A stretch of DNA of 64,000 nt from Moringa oleifera (GCA_021397835.1 JAJFZO010000165.1:310001-374000), one strand, 5' to 3'; counted from the stretch's first letter, positions 44,885 through 57,031 are shown. Numbers and translations are program-made. Notes: generated by a model not told the origin, from the letters alone.

Positions 44885-47800
44885 GATTTTAAAAAGTTTT
44901 AGGTTTTAGAGATTTAGGATTTTTGTGCATAGGATTTTAAAGTCTAAAGTCCAGGGTTTAGGGTCTAGGATCTAGGATATAGGTTTTAGGGTTCTGGGGT
45001 CTTAGATTTTACAGTTTTAGGATTTTTGTGTATAGGGTTTTAGTCTAGGATCTATGATATAGGTTTTAGCTGGGGTTTTAGCTTTTAGAGGTAGGGTTTT
45101 AGGGTCAAGGATCTAAGGCAAGGGTTTTAGGGTTAAAGTCTAGGGTTTAAGGTATTGGATTTAGTATTTAGGGTTTTGGTTAGGGTTTAGGGTCTAGGAT
45201 TTCAAATCTAAAGTTTAGGTGTAGGATATAATGTCTAAGGTTTACGATCCAAGATCTGGGGTTTAGAAATTAATATTCAAGATCTATGCTTTAGTTTCTA
45301 TGGCTCTAAGTTTTAGGATTTACAATCTAAGGTCTAGAGTTTGGGGTCAAAGGTCTAGGATATAGATTTTAAGATCAAGGGTCTAGGGTTTAGGTCTTAG
45401 TGTTCTAGGGTTTTAAGGTCTAAGAATTTTGGGTTTTAGGGTCTAAAAATCTAATGTCTAGGTTCTAAGATTTTAAGTTTAATGGTTTCAGTGTTTTAGG
45501 GTCTAGGTTTAGGGTTTGGGATTTTAAGGTTTAAGGTCCAAGGATCACTGTTGATAGTTTAGTGATTTAAGGTCCAAGCTCTAATGTCTTCACTTTATGG
45601 TCCAGGTTTTGAGTTTTAGGGTTTCAAGGTTTAGGATGTCTAAAATCTATGGTCCATTAACTATGGTCAAGGATCTAGTGTTTAGAGTAGTATATAAGGT
45701 CTAAGGTCTAAGGTTTAGTTTAGAATCCTAGGTTTAGGTTTTGTTTTAGGGTCTAGGGTTTAGAGTTTAGGATCTTGGCTTTAGGTTTTAGAGTTCTAGA
45801 GTTTTAGGTAAGGGTGTAGTGTCTAGAGTCTAGAGTATAGGAGTTTTAGGGTTTAGAGTCCAACATATACGATTTAGTGTCAAGTATTTTAAGGTCAAGT
45901 GTCTAGGATCTAAGATCTAGGGTTTAGTGTCAGGTGTTTTGGGATCTAATGTCTAGGATCTAAGATCTAAGGTTTAGGGTAGGGTCTAAGGTCTAGGGTT
46001 TTAGGATCTAAGGTTTCAAAGTCTAGGGTTTTTGGCTCTAATGTCTAGTGTTTTAAAGTTTTGAGGTTTTAGAGCTTTAAGATCTAGGATCTGGAGTTTT
46101 AGGGTTTAAGATCGAGGGTCAACAGTCGTAACTCTAGAGTTTAAGGCCTAGAGTTTAAGGTCTAAGGTCTAAGATCAAGGGTCTACATTTTAAAGGTTAG
46201 GGTCTTTGGTTTAGGGTTTAAGGTCTTAGGTTTTATGATTTAAGGTCTAAGGCTTAGGGGTTTTAGGGTTAATGTTTAGGGTTTAAGGTCTTGGCCTCAG
46301 GATTGAAGGTTTAAAATGTTGGCTTTATGGTTTAGAGTTTAGAATAAGGTTTTCATGTTAGGGTTATAGTTTAGAGTTTATGTTTTAGGATTTAGGATAT
46401 AAGATCTAAGATCTAGCGTTTAGGGTATAATGTTTAAGGTATATAATCTAAGGTTTAGGATTAAAGGTCAAGGGTCAAGGGTTTTGGGCCTGTTTAAGGG
46501 TCTAAGGTCTAAGGTCTAAGGTAGAGGGTTTAGGGTCTATATGGTCCACAATTTACGATCTAGGAATTAGAGTTTAGGGTCTAACATCTAGGGTTTAGGG
46601 TCCAAGATCTAGGGCTTAAGGTTTAGATTTTAGGGTCTAGTGTTTGAGGATATAAGACTTAGGTTTTAAAGTCTCAGATCTAAAGTTCTAGGGTCTTAAG
46701 GGTTTTTATGTGTTACGATCTAAGTCTAAGGTTTAAGGTTTAGGATTCTAAGGTTTAGGGTTTTAGGTCTAAGGATATGGTGTTGGGATCCATGATCTAG
46801 GGATTGTATGATATAGGGTATAGGTTTTTGGATTTGAAGGTCTAAGATCTAGCATTTAACATCTAAGGTTAAGGGGGTTTAAAGGCCTACGGTTGAAGGG
46901 GTTTAAGAAACTAGGGTGTAAGGTCTAGGGTCCAAGGCTCTAGGGCCTAGGGTCTATAGCCTAGGGTGAAAGGTTTAAGGTCCAAGGGTCTAAGTTTTGG
47001 AGTCTAGAGCGTAGGATTTAAGGTCTAAGACATTGGGGTTTTAAGTTTTAAGGTTCTAGGGTTTTAAGGTAGGGTGTAGGCTCAAAGGTCTATGGTCTAT
47101 GGTTCAAGGTATAGGGTTTAAGTTCTTGGGTCTTGGTTTTAGATTTTAAGAATGTTGGCTTTGACGGTAGGGTGTCGAGTCTAGAATCTTGAGTTTTAAG
47201 GTAAGATGTAGGGTCTAGATTCTTGGATCTTGGGTTGTAGGGTTTAGAAATTAAGGTCCATTGTCTATGGTCCAGGGTTTAGTATCAAGTTTTTTAGGGT
47301 CTAAGATCTAAGACTTAAGGTGTAAGCTCTTTGGTCTAAGGTCTAGGGTGCATGATTTAGGTATAGGGTTTAGGATTCTAGGATCTATGATTTTAGGGTC
47401 TAAGGTTTAGGATTCTAGGATCTATGATTTTAGGGTCTAAGGTTTTCAACTTTACAGGTAAGGGTAGTATTTTAGGATTACAGATTTTATGATTTTAAAG
47501 TCTTCGGATATATGTGTAAGGTGTAGGCTCTATCTAGTCTAGAGTTTCAAGCTTAACATTAAGGGTTATCGGGTCTGGGGTTTATGGTTTAGGGTCTAGA
47601 GTCTTGTGTGAAGGTGTAAGGTTTAAGATTTGAGGTTTTGGGTCTAGGGTCTAGATTTTAGATTTTACTATTTTATGGTTTTAAGGTCTAGGGTCTAAGG
47701 TGTAATGTTTAAGGGTAGGGTTTAAGAATATAGGACATAAGGGTCATAGGTTTAGGGTATAATCTAGGGTCTAGTGTATAGAGTTTAATCAAGGGTCTTA

Positions 47801-50745
47801 AGTTGACAAATTTGAATTTAGGCCTAGTTTAAGGTCCATAATCTAGGGCCTAATGTCTAAGATCCAAGGTTCAAGGTCTAGTTTTTAGGTTTTAAGGTTT
47901 TAGGTGTAGGGTTACAAAGTGTAGGGTCTAAGGCATAACATTATAGTAGTGTCTTAGGCTTAAGGTTTCCATTTTAGGGTCTAAGGTTTTGGGGATTATG
48001 GTATAGGGTTTCAGGTAAGGTTTTAAGGTTAAAGTTAAGGTTTCGGATCTAAGATATATGGTTCACAGTTTATGTCCATAGTTTAGGGTTTAAAGGGTTT
48101 AAGGTCTAGGGTTCATTATTTAGTGTTTAAGGTATAAAAGTATTGGATCTAAGGTCTTGCGTCTCAAGTTTGCAGTTAATGGTATAAGGTCTAAGGTCTA
48201 AAGTTTAGGGTTTTTATGTTTTGGGTTTTAGGGTCTAAGATCTAGGTTTAGATTTTGATGTTTAAGGTTTAGGGTCTAATTTCTAGGTTCTAAGGTTTTG
48301 GGTTTAAAGGTTTCAATGGTTTAAGAATTAGGTTTAAAGTTCAGGATTTTAAGGTTTAAGGTCCAAGGTCCAGTGTTGACAGTTTAGTGTTTTAAGGTCC
48401 AAGTTCTAACATCTTAGGTCTATGGTTTAGGCTTTGAGTTTTAGGGTTTTAAGGTCTAATAAGTCTAAGATCTGCGGTCTATTAACTATGGTCAAGTATC
48501 TAGTGTTTAGGGTAATGTCCTAAGGTTTGGTATAGGATCGTAGGTCTAGGTTCTGTGGCTCTAGAGTTTTGGGATAAGGTTTAGGGTCTAGGCCCAAAAG
48601 TTTAGGGTTTAGGATCTTGCGTCTAGGTTTTAATGTTTAGGGTTTAAGGGATGATTTAGAGTTCTAGAGTTTTAGGTGAGGGTGTAGAGTCTATAGTCTA
48701 AAGTCTAAAGTATAGGAGTTTAGGGTCTAGAGCCTAAGGTCTTGGATTTAGTGCCAAGTGTTTTAGAGTCTAGTGTCTAGGATCTAAGATCTGGGGTTTA
48801 GGGTAAGGTTTAATGTCTATGGTTATAGGATCTAAGGTTTCAAAGTCTAGGGTTTTTTTATCTAATGTCTAATATTCTAGAGTTTTAAAGTTCTATAGTC
48901 TAGGGTTTTAAGATCTAGGATCTAGTGTTTTAGGGTCTAAGGTCTTATGATTTTAGGACTTTATGGGTCTACAGTTAAGGGTCTAAGATCGAGGGTCAAG
49001 TCTCGAGAGTTTAAGGTTTTAAGGTTTAAAGCCTAGAGTTTAAGGTTTTAGGGTTTTAGGTCTAAGATCTGGGATCAAGGGTCAACGTTTTAAGGCCTAA
49101 GGTCTTAGGTTTAGGGTTTAGGGTTTTAAAGTTTTAGGGTCTAAAGTCTGGGATCAATGGTCAACGTTTTAAGGGTTAGGGTCTTAGGTTTAGGGTTTAA
49201 GGTTTAGGATCTTGGGTTTTAGGGTTTAAGGTCTAAGGCTTAGGGTAGGGTTTTAAGGTTTTAGGGTTAAGATTTAGGGTTTAAGGCCTTAGTTCTATGA
49301 TTAAAGGTTTAAGATCTTGGCTTTATGGTTTGGAGTTTAGACTATGGTTTTAGTGTTAGGGTTAGAGTTTAGGGTTAATGGTTTAGATTTAGGATCTAAG
49401 ATCTAGGATCTCGCGTTTAGGGTATAAGATCAAGGTATAGGGTATAAAATCTAGGCTTAGGGTCAAGCATCAAGGGTTTTGGGTCTGTGGTTTAATGGTT
49501 TAAGGTCTAGGGTTTAGGGTTTAGGGTCTCTAAGGTATAAGGTTTACGATCTAGGAATTAGAGTTTTGGGTCTAACATCTAGGGTCCAAGATCTAGGGTT
49601 TAACTTTTTATTTCTAGGATCTAGGGCTTAAGGTTTAGGTTTTAGGGTCTAAGCTTTAAGGTTCTATGGTTTTAAGGTCCAAGGTTCTAGATCGAAGATT
49701 TAGGTTTCTAAATACTAAGTTCTAAAGTTTTAAGGTCTTTAGGGTTTTTGTATTGTAAGATTTGGGTCTAACGTTTAAGGTTCAGGATTCTAGGGTTTAG
49801 GGTTTTAGGTCTAAGGATAGGGTTTTGGGATCCATGATTTAAGGACTCTATGGTTTAGGTTCTAGGTTTTTGGGTTTTGGGGTCTAAGATCTAGGGTTTA
49901 AAGTCTAGGGTTGAGGGGGTTTCAACATCTAAGGTCTAGTGTTTAAGTCCAAGGATTAAGGTTTTAAGGTTCAAGATCTAAGGTCCAAGGTATAGGGTCT
50001 CGGGTTTTAGGAGTCTAAGGGTCTAATGTCTAGAGTATAGGGTTTTAGGGTCTAAGTATGAAGTGTAAGGTTTACAGTGTACGGTCTACAGCTTATGGTC
50101 TGCAACTTAGGTTCTAGGGTTTAGGGTCTAAAGTCTAGCACATAGTGGTTTATGGTTTAGGGTCTAGGGTTTAAGCTTTACGGTCTTTAAAATGTCTTGC
50201 TTTTGGGTTTGAGGGTTTTAGGGTTTTAGGATAGGGTGTAAGTCAAGGATGTAGGGTCTATGGTCTAAGATCCAAGGTCTAGGGTCTAGAGATGTTCTAA
50301 GATCTTGGGTCTAGGTTTTTAATTTTAAGGTTGTAGGGTTTTAGGGTAGGGTGTATTGTCTAAAGCTTACAATCTAGAGTCTAAAGGTCTAGCGTTGAGT
50401 ATGTAGGGTTCTAGGGACTAGGGTTTAAGAAATAGGGTCTAAGGTCTAGGGTCTATGGCTTAGAAATTATGATTTGGGGTCTAAAAGTCTAGGGTTTATG
50501 GTTTGTTGCTCAGGTTCTAAGGTTTACGGTCTATTATCTAGGGTCTATGATCTAGGGTCTTGAGTTTAGGGTCTAGGGTATAAGGTCTCAGGTGTAAGAT
50601 TTCAAGATCTAGGGTTTTAGGGTCTAAAGTTTTCAGCTTTAGGATTTAGTGTTTAATGTTTTAAGGTTTTAGGGTCTAAGATCGAGGATCTAAGGTTTTA
50701 AAGTCTAGGATTTAGGATTTTAGATTTTAAGGTTTTAAGTAGCAA
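44885..50745 (+). repeat. degenerate telomere-like array 2 with higher-order structure
   Basis: Nearly 5.9 kb of the same TTTAGGG-derived words as array 1. On top of the short words there is a longer period. The stretch around 45550 (GTTGATAGTTTAGTGATTTA) recurs at 48375. The stretch around 46794 (TTGGGATCCATGATCTAGGG) recurs at 49826. A block with GGCTTTATGGTTTAGAGTTT near 46320 recurs near 49320. The offsets lie between about 2.8 and 3.05 kb and the order of landmarks is kept, so at least two diverged copies of a unit of about 2.9 kb are present. The beginning (44885-45430) repeats the end of array 1. Confidence 0.85.
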
Positions 50746-51398
50746 TGTTAAAAAACCAAAACCGTTCAATCTAAACCGCATCGGACCAAATCATGTGGTT
50801 TTATAAATTAATAATTTGAAATAGTTTGAGGAAACACAGATTGCATTAATTTGGTTTAGTTTCTTAAGAAAACATAAATAGTTTGGTTTAAAACCAAACT
50901 ACACCATATTTAATAAAATTGTAAAAGTTTTTTGTTTATTGTCTATCACTCTTTCAAAGCCTAAGTCCAAGTAATTTCTATTCAAAACCTTTTTTTGACA
51001 AAAAAAAAAAAACCAATTTGTTATGTAACAAAAGTTGCAAACTCTTAAGTGAGCCACATTTTCATTGTCTCTCTTAATTGGGTTACCTTTCATTTACAAG
51101 GAATTAGGTTTAATCAACCTCAAATATTGATAGAAATTAAACTTTAAATTGATTACAATTGATGTTTAAATTTTTTTAATTCATAGTAAGTTGATGTTGC
51201 TTGATATTTATTTTAAAAATATATTAATAATTCAAATCATACTAAATTGCATGACATCTTATAAGACAGTTTGGTGCACTTAATATTGTTTAGGTCAAAC
51301 CACACAATTTGAAGTAATCAATAAATTGCATCACTAGTTTGCTAAGCTAAAAATGTATAAACCAACCACACCATACCGCAAACACCTTTAGTTTTATC
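50746..51398. repeat. dispersed nuclear element, full left copy (MITE-like)
   Basis: About 650 bases that interrupt the telomere-like words. It starts with a run of CCAAAACCG and AAACCGCATCGGACC and holds a 10-base perfect inverted repeat with one central base at 50880-50900 (AGTTTGGTTT and AAACCAAACT). It ends with ACCACACCATACCGCAAACA. Such AACCGNACC-rich ends are common in small non-autonomous plant transposons, but clear terminal inverted repeats and a target duplication were not seen, so the class is uncertain. Its right part, 51001-51398, is repeated at 61439-61834 beyond the plastid insert. Confidence 0.55.
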
Positions 51399-51845
51399 CC
51401 ACCCATCGAGCAAGGATGAAAGTCGGCCTTAGTGATTTGACAGTGCCAAGTGGAAAGGTCGTCGCTCAACGGATAAAAGTTACTCTAAGGATAACAGGCT
51501 GATCTTCCCCAAGAGCTCACTTCGACGGGAAAGTTTGGCACCTCGATGTCGGCTATTCGCCACGTGGGGCTATAGTATGTTCCAAGGGTTGGGTTGTTCG
51601 CCCATTAAAGCGGTATGTGAGCTAGGTACGAGAGGACCGAGAAGGATGCACCTCTAGTGTACCAATTATGATGCCCACAATAAACGCTGGGTAGCCAACT
51701 ATAGAGTGGATAACCGCTGAAAGCATCTAAGTAGTAAGCCCACCCCAAGATGAGTGCTTTCCTATTTCGATTTCCTAGAGCCTCCGGTAGCACAACCGAG
51801 ACAGCAATAGATTCTCTGCCCCTACGGGGATGGAGTGATAGAAGT
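51399..51845 (+). pseudogene. rrn23: plastid 23S rRNA gene, 3' fragment
   Basis: The peptidyl-transferase and 3' domains are recognisable: GGATAACAGGCTGATC, CGACGGGAAAGTTTGGCACC and CACGTGGGGCTATAGTATGT, then TACGAGAGGACC (sarcin-ricin loop) and CTGAAAGCATCTAAGTAGTA. Roughly 75 bases that normally lie between GAGCTGGGT and TACGAGAGG are missing at about 51627. Only the last part of a gene of about 2.8 kb is present. It cannot serve as rRNA. Confidence 0.92.
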
Positions 51846-51860
51846 TTTGAGAATTCAAGA

Positions 51861-51963
51861 AAAGGTCACGACGGGATGAGCTATTTATCATCACGATAGG
51901 TGTCAAGTGGAAGTATAGTGATGTATGCAGCTGAGGCATCCTAACAAACCGATAGACTTAAAC
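51861..51963 (+). pseudogene. rrn4.5: plastid 4.5S rRNA gene copy
   Basis: 103 bases from AAGGTCACG to GATAGACTTAAAC match the whole plastid 4.5S rRNA gene, including CGATAGGTGTCAAGTGGAAG and GTATGCAGCTGAGGCATCC. There are about ten substitutions relative to the conserved plastid sequence, mostly G-to-A and C-to-T, for example GCAGTG to ATAGTG. Confidence 0.88.
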
Positions 51964-52219
51964 CGTGTTCCTACATGACTCGATCAATTCGATCAGGCAC
52001 TTGCCATCTATTTTCATTCTTCAACTCTTTCACAACACGAAAAAACCATTGTTCAACTCTTTGACAACATGAAAAAATCAAAAGCTCTGCCCTCCTTCTT
52101 CATCTATCCAAGGGATGGAAGGGCGAAGTCCTTTGGTGTCCCTTCCAATGTAGAATTGGAGCCTCACAATCACTAGCCAATATACTTTTCTGGCATGCCT
52201 TTCTTCTTTCATGGTTCGA

Positions 52220-52341
52220 TATTCCGGTGTCCTAGGTGTAGAGGAACAACATCAATCTATCCTGAACTTGGTGGTTAAACTTTACTGCGGTGACGATACT
52301 GTAAGGGAGGTTCTGTAAAAAAATAGCTCGACTCCAAGATG
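52220..52341 (+). pseudogene. rrn5: plastid 5S rRNA gene copy
   Basis: About 122 bases from TATTCCGGTGTCCTAGGTG to CGACTCCAAGATG cover the entire plastid 5S rRNA gene, with CCTGAACTTGGTGGTTAAAC and ACTGCGGTGACGATACTGTA intact. Substitutions are mainly G-to-A and C-to-T. Position after 4.5S and before trnR is the normal plastid order. Confidence 0.88.
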
Positions 52342-52596
52342 ATAAAAAGCTTAACACCTCTCATTCTTATTACTTTTTCAATATGAAAAAGAAAAAAATA
52401 AAAAATGAAAAGGTTGTTTTATTCAAAACCAAAACCCCAATTATAAAATCCTTTCTTTCCCACTTCACACCTCGGAACGCACCGTTTTTATAGAGAGAAA
52501 GGCGCTTTCACATCTTCTTAACCCGAAATGAAATGGCTAAGGAAAGGAATGGTTCTTTTTTTGTTTTTTAGGTACTCCTAGGAACAGATCGGGGTG

Positions 52597-52670
52597 GGGC
52601 CTATAACTTAGAGGATTAGAGCACATGGCTATGAATCACGATGTTGGGGGTTTGAATCCCTCCTCGCCTA
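52597..52670 (+). pseudogene. trnR-ACG: plastid trnR-ACG copy with altered anticodon
   Basis: 74 bases aligned to plastid trnR-ACG. The anticodon loop reads CTATGAATC where the plastid gene has CTACGAACC, so the anticodon ACG has become ATG. GGTTCGAATCC of the T-arm has become GGTTTGAATCC, GCTCAGAGG has become ACTTAGAGG, and the last pairing CCCA has become CCTA. All these are C-to-T or G-to-A. Confidence 0.87.
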
Positions 52671-53269
52671 CAACTAACCAAAAAGGGAAGGACCTTTCCC
52701 TCTAGGGGTAGGAAAATCATGATCGAGATAGCGGACTTAAAGCTATGGAACTTGGGGGTGGGCTTTTTGTCGAAATGGAGTCACCTTACTTTTTACTTAG
52801 ATTTAAAATTTATCGAAGATGGTTTTTAACCATATAGTATTAGTATTCTCGGCCCGAATCAGCATGTTTTTTTATGCCTCGTAACTCTTCCTCAGACAAG
52901 GAATAGCAGAGCAAGTACAAGTATTAGTAACATAGCAAAAATAAGTTCATTGTCATTAAATTAATATGTTTGCTCGTGGTAATTGTGACCTCTCGGGAGA
53001 ATCGATGACTACATCTTTGATGTACTTGTTAGTACTAGTATATCTGATAATTCTTAATTGGTTAGTTGTAAATAGCCCTAGGACTATGGAACAGATTATC
53101 TCGGACCTACACCGAGGTATTGACGGTGATTCTCAAATATCGCAGAACAAAATGTGACATGATGAGATAGAATGCAATAGAAACAAGGAACGAGTTACCG
53201 ACTCTTAATGGTCAAAGTGAACCTTTCATTTTGACATTCTGAATTCTTTAATTCGTAATGAATCAAATC
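52671..53269. other. plastid trnR-trnN spacer, no gene
   Basis: About 600 bases of the plastid inverted-repeat spacer between trnR and trnN. The 63-codon frame at 52966-53157 is the counterpart of an open stretch often seen in this spacer and has no known function. Confidence 0.75.
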
Positions 53270-53340
53270 TCCCCAAGGAAGGTTCGAACCTACGACTAGT
53301 CAGTTAACAGCCAACCGCTCTACCACTGAGCTATTGAGGA
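53270..53340 (-). pseudogene. trnN-GUU: plastid trnN-GUU copy
   Basis: The minus strand reads TCCTCAATAGCTCAGTGGTA, then GAGCGGTTGGCTGTTAACTG with anticodon GTT, and ends CCTTGGGGA. About seven positions differ from the plastid gene, including changes in the D-stem side, anticodon stem and T-loop region. Probably not functional. Confidence 0.87.
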
Positions 53341-53666
53341 ATAACAGGAGATTATATCTCATAGAGTTCAATTTTCGTTCTCAACCCATGACCAATATGA
53401 GCTCAAAGTTTCCTCAATAACCCCCGAAACTTCTTTGTAGTGGCTCCATTTCATGCCTCATTTCATAAGGAACCTCAAAGTGGCTCTATTTCATTATATT
53501 CCATCCATATCCTAGTTCCATTCATTTAATATCCCTTTGGCATCATTTGCATAAAAGATATCATTTCTAGTCTATCTCTTTCTATTTCTATATATGGAAA
53601 GTTTCAAAACTATCATATAATAATCCAAAAATTGAAATAAAAAAGAAAAAAAAAGAGAGGTTTGTG

Positions 53667-54820
53667 ATGATTTTGAAATCTTTTATACTAGGTAATCTAG
53701 TACCCTTATGCATGAAGATAATCAATTCGGTCGTTGTGGTCGAACTTTATTATGGATTTCTAACCACATTCTCCATAGGGCCTTTTTATCTTTTCCTTCT
53801 CCGAGCTCGGGTTATGGAAGAAGGAGAAAAAGGAACCGAGAAGAAGGTATCAGCAACAACTGGTTTTATTGCGGGACAGCTCATGATGTTCATATGGATC
53901 TATTATGCGCCTCTGCATTTAGCATTGTGCAGACCTCATACAATAACTGTCCTAGCTGTATCGTAACATAAACACTTTTTTGATTATGGATCTACCACCA
54001 GAAATTCAATGCATAATCTTCGCATTCAATGTGTATTCCTAAATAATCTCATTTTTCAATTATTCAACCATTTTATTTTATCAAGTTCAATGTTAGCCAG
54101 ATTAGTCAACATTTATATGTTTCGATGTAACAACAAAATGTTATTTGTAACAAGTAGTTTTGTTGGTTGGTTAATTGGTCAAATTTTATTCATGAAATGG
54201 TTTAGATTAATGTTTGTCTGGATACAACAAAATAATTCTATTAGGTCTAATGTCTTTATTCGATCTTATAAGTATAAGTACCTTGTGTCAAAATTGAAAA
54301 ATTATATGGCTCGAATCTTTAGTATTCTCTTATTTATTACCTATGTCTACTATTTAGGCAAATACCATCACCCATTTTTAGTAAGAAATTGAAAAGAACC
54401 TCAGAAACAGAAGGAAGGGGGGACAAAACAGGACCAAGAGGTATCTACTAAAAAAGATCCTTTTCCTTCTCTTTTTTCGAAAGAAAGGGAGGATCCAAAC
54501 AAAATCGATGAACTAGAAGAGATCCCAGCGAATGGAAAGAAAAAAAAATATACAAGGATGATAAATTTGAATTAATAAACATATAAGGGGCATGCTATGA
54601 ATATAAAAAACATCTAGTTTATGAAAATCTAGATGGGGAATCAAGAAAATTTGAATTTAGAAATATTAAAAATAAATAAATATTTATTTGAAAAACCTCT
54701 TGTGAATCTTCTTTTTGATTTTAACCAATAGAATCGACCATTTTGATATATAAAAAATAATCGATTTGAAGATGCTGTAAAAAATGAAATGACACAATAT
54801 TTATATAGATTGTTGAACAA
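53667..54820 (+). pseudogene. ycf1: ycf1 (Tic214) 5' fragment, inverted-repeat copy
   Basis: Ycf1/Tic214 is a large subunit of the plastid inner-envelope protein import complex. The ATG at 53667 opens [20 protein letters not shown], followed by [20 protein letters not shown] and [20 protein letters not shown], the first transmembrane segments. A deletion of about 37 bases near 53962 removes the YLLFHFFWNN part and shifts the frame. The frame from 54009 continues [20 protein letters not shown] and [20 protein letters not shown] up to a stop at 54392. Beyond that, pieces with EEDPSPSLFS-like and FRYIKN-like content occur in several frames up to about 54820. About 1.15 kb matches the truncated ycf1 copy normally found at the inverted-repeat edge, so the source was that side. 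The normal full gene has over 1,800 codons. Confidence 0.9.
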
Positions 54821-54857
54821 AATAAAACTTAAAGATTCTTCTTAGATTAGAAAAAAT

Positions 54858-57031
54858 TTAGAAATATAAATTTAAAAATAAAAAGTAGTAAATTAATTTA
54901 AAAATAAGTAAATAGGACAAATATAATAAGAGATAAAAAGAGATGTGACTCCCCCCCACATATTTTATGCTTTCTCTTATAAAGAAACTCGTAATACCTA
55001 TCCCATTCGGAATTCCATCAATTACTCGTCTATCAAAAAAATGAGTTAGTTTTGCTAATCCTCTTATACCATCAGTTTAAAGATATTGAATAAAAAGTAT
55101 CTATGTAAGCATGATTATATGACCAATCATATATCTAATTTTTATTTTGTCTTACGGAATTCTCATTGGACCTTTTTTCAAAAATGAATTAAGTAAGGTT
55201 AAATTCTGTAAAGATGAATAAAAAGGCTTATATAAAAAAGATGCTATAAATATTCCGAAATAAGTTATACTGACTGAAAAAGTTGCATTTATCAAAAATT
55301 CATACCAATTAATTTTGTTTTTTGAATTTTGATGTAAAAAGTTTATAGACGGAGTTAACAATTTTGATAATATACCAAATCTATTCCTTCTTGAGTAAAA
55401 GGAATTCCTATAGCTCCAACAAACAAAGTAAATATAACCAATACAAGCATAAGAAATAGGATAGTATTGTTCGATTCATGGGGATAAGACAAAGCCGTCT
55501 TAACGCCAAAATGAGTAATAGTAATAAAAGTTTTATTTCTTACATTACTAACAATTCGATATGCCTTTTTCCAAAAAAAGAAGTTCTTTCAGTATTATTC
55601 ATTGTTAATAAAGGTACTAAACGAAAATTTTTGTTAATCCTTTTTGGTTCTTTTTTACCCCACAGAGATATTGAATAGAAAGAGCTGCTTTTTTTTCACT
55701 GTAATTTTGAAAATGAATGTTTAAATGTCCTTCAAAGTAAGTAAATATATCCGAAACATATAAAATGCGGTTAACACGATTGTGGAACAAGCTATTACTG
55801 TAAAAATCGGTGAATACAACCAACTATCATTAATAATTTCATCTTTGGACAAAAAACAAGCAAGGGGGAATACCACAAAGAGAAAGCGCACCTAATAAAA
55901 AAGCAGTTTTTGTAATTGACACGTGCTTTCTTAAACCACCCATAAGAACCATATTTTGGCTTTTAACTGGAGAATATCCAACAATAGTTTTCATTGAATG
56001 AATAATATATAAGCATGAGTAATTAAATGAAATAAAGCGGCTCGATAAGACCCCTTACCTAGGGCTAACATCATATAACCCAATTAAGACATTGTAGAAT
56101 AGGCTAAGCTTTTCTTAATATCTTTTTGAGCAAGAGCTAAAGTAGATCATAATAGTATTGTTATTATACCTATCAAAGAAATTAGATACATTATGTAAGG
56201 TATGCTATTAAAAATGGAAGAAGTCGGGCTACAAGAAAAATTCCCCTACCATAGTAGCAGCATGTATAAGAGTCGAAATAGGATTACGATTTTCCATGGC
56301 ATTAGGTAACCATACATGAAGGGGGAATTGCGCGGATTTAGCAATTAGGCCTGCAAATAATAGAAAAGCACACAAAGTAAGGAATAAAAAATTAACTTGA
56401 TTATTATAAATCAAGTTATTGAATATTTCGAACAAATCCTGAAATTCGAAACTACCCGATATCTAATAAAAGCCTAAGATTCCTAATAATGAACCAAAAT
56501 CCCCTACACGATTAGTTACAAAAGCTTTTTGACAAGCATTTGCTGAAATAGGTCGTGTAAACAAAAAATCTATTAATAAATAAGAACACATTTCAATAAT
56601 TCCCAAAAAATATAAACTTATATGAAATTAGAACTAGTAACTAATCCCAACATTGAGGTATTGAAAAAAACTCATATAAGGAAAAAATATCAAATACCCT
56701 TGATCATGAGACATATAATTGTCACCATAAATAAGAACAAAAATTTCAATAAGAGTGATCAATAAAGTGGCCTAACTCGAAAGAGAATTCATTATTTATA
56801 GTCCAAGACCATACATATTGATAGGTGGAACTTGGAGTTATTTGTCGAATAGCTAGATTGACTGAAAAAATAATAACTATACTTAACAATAAAATACTAT
56901 AAAAAAAAAGACCACATACGGTAAAGATTTTTTGTTGCCGTCAAAAAAAGTAGAAGTCCTAGTCCTAGTAAAGTAGGAACTGGAAGTGGAATGAAAGGTA
57001 TAATCCATAAATATTGATATGTGTGTTCCAT
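54858..57031 (-). pseudogene. ndhF: ndhF, near full length, many frameshifts
   Basis: NdhF is a membrane subunit of the plastid NADH dehydrogenase-like complex. The start at 57031 reads [20 protein letters not shown], then [10 protein letters not shown]. Recognisable later blocks are [20 protein letters not shown] (56330 region; plastid form DAMEGPTPI has changed), YCP-like and LLFLGSG-like parts in shifted frames, [17 protein letters not shown] (55700 region), [20 protein letters not shown] (55300 region), and [15 protein letters not shown] with [20 protein letters not shown] near the end, where TAA lies at 54858-54860. Length (about 2.17 kb) is close to normal (about 2.2 kb), but stops and shifts are numerous. 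Minus strand and position after ycf1 are as in plastomes. Confidence 0.9.

Noticed and set aside
39011..50745. Possible functional telomere
   Set aside because: Perfect TTTAGGG runs are very short and most words are variants (TCTAGGG, TTTAAGG). There are genes and inserts on both sides, so it is an internal satellite.
51399..52670. Mitochondrial or bacterial rRNA operon
   Set aside because: The 4.5S gene, the order with trnR-ACG and trnN-GUU, and the following ycf1-ndhF-rpl32 order are specific to plastids.
52966..53157. 63-codon open frame as a gene
   Set aside because: It lies in the plastid trnR-trnN spacer, where no conserved protein gene is known.
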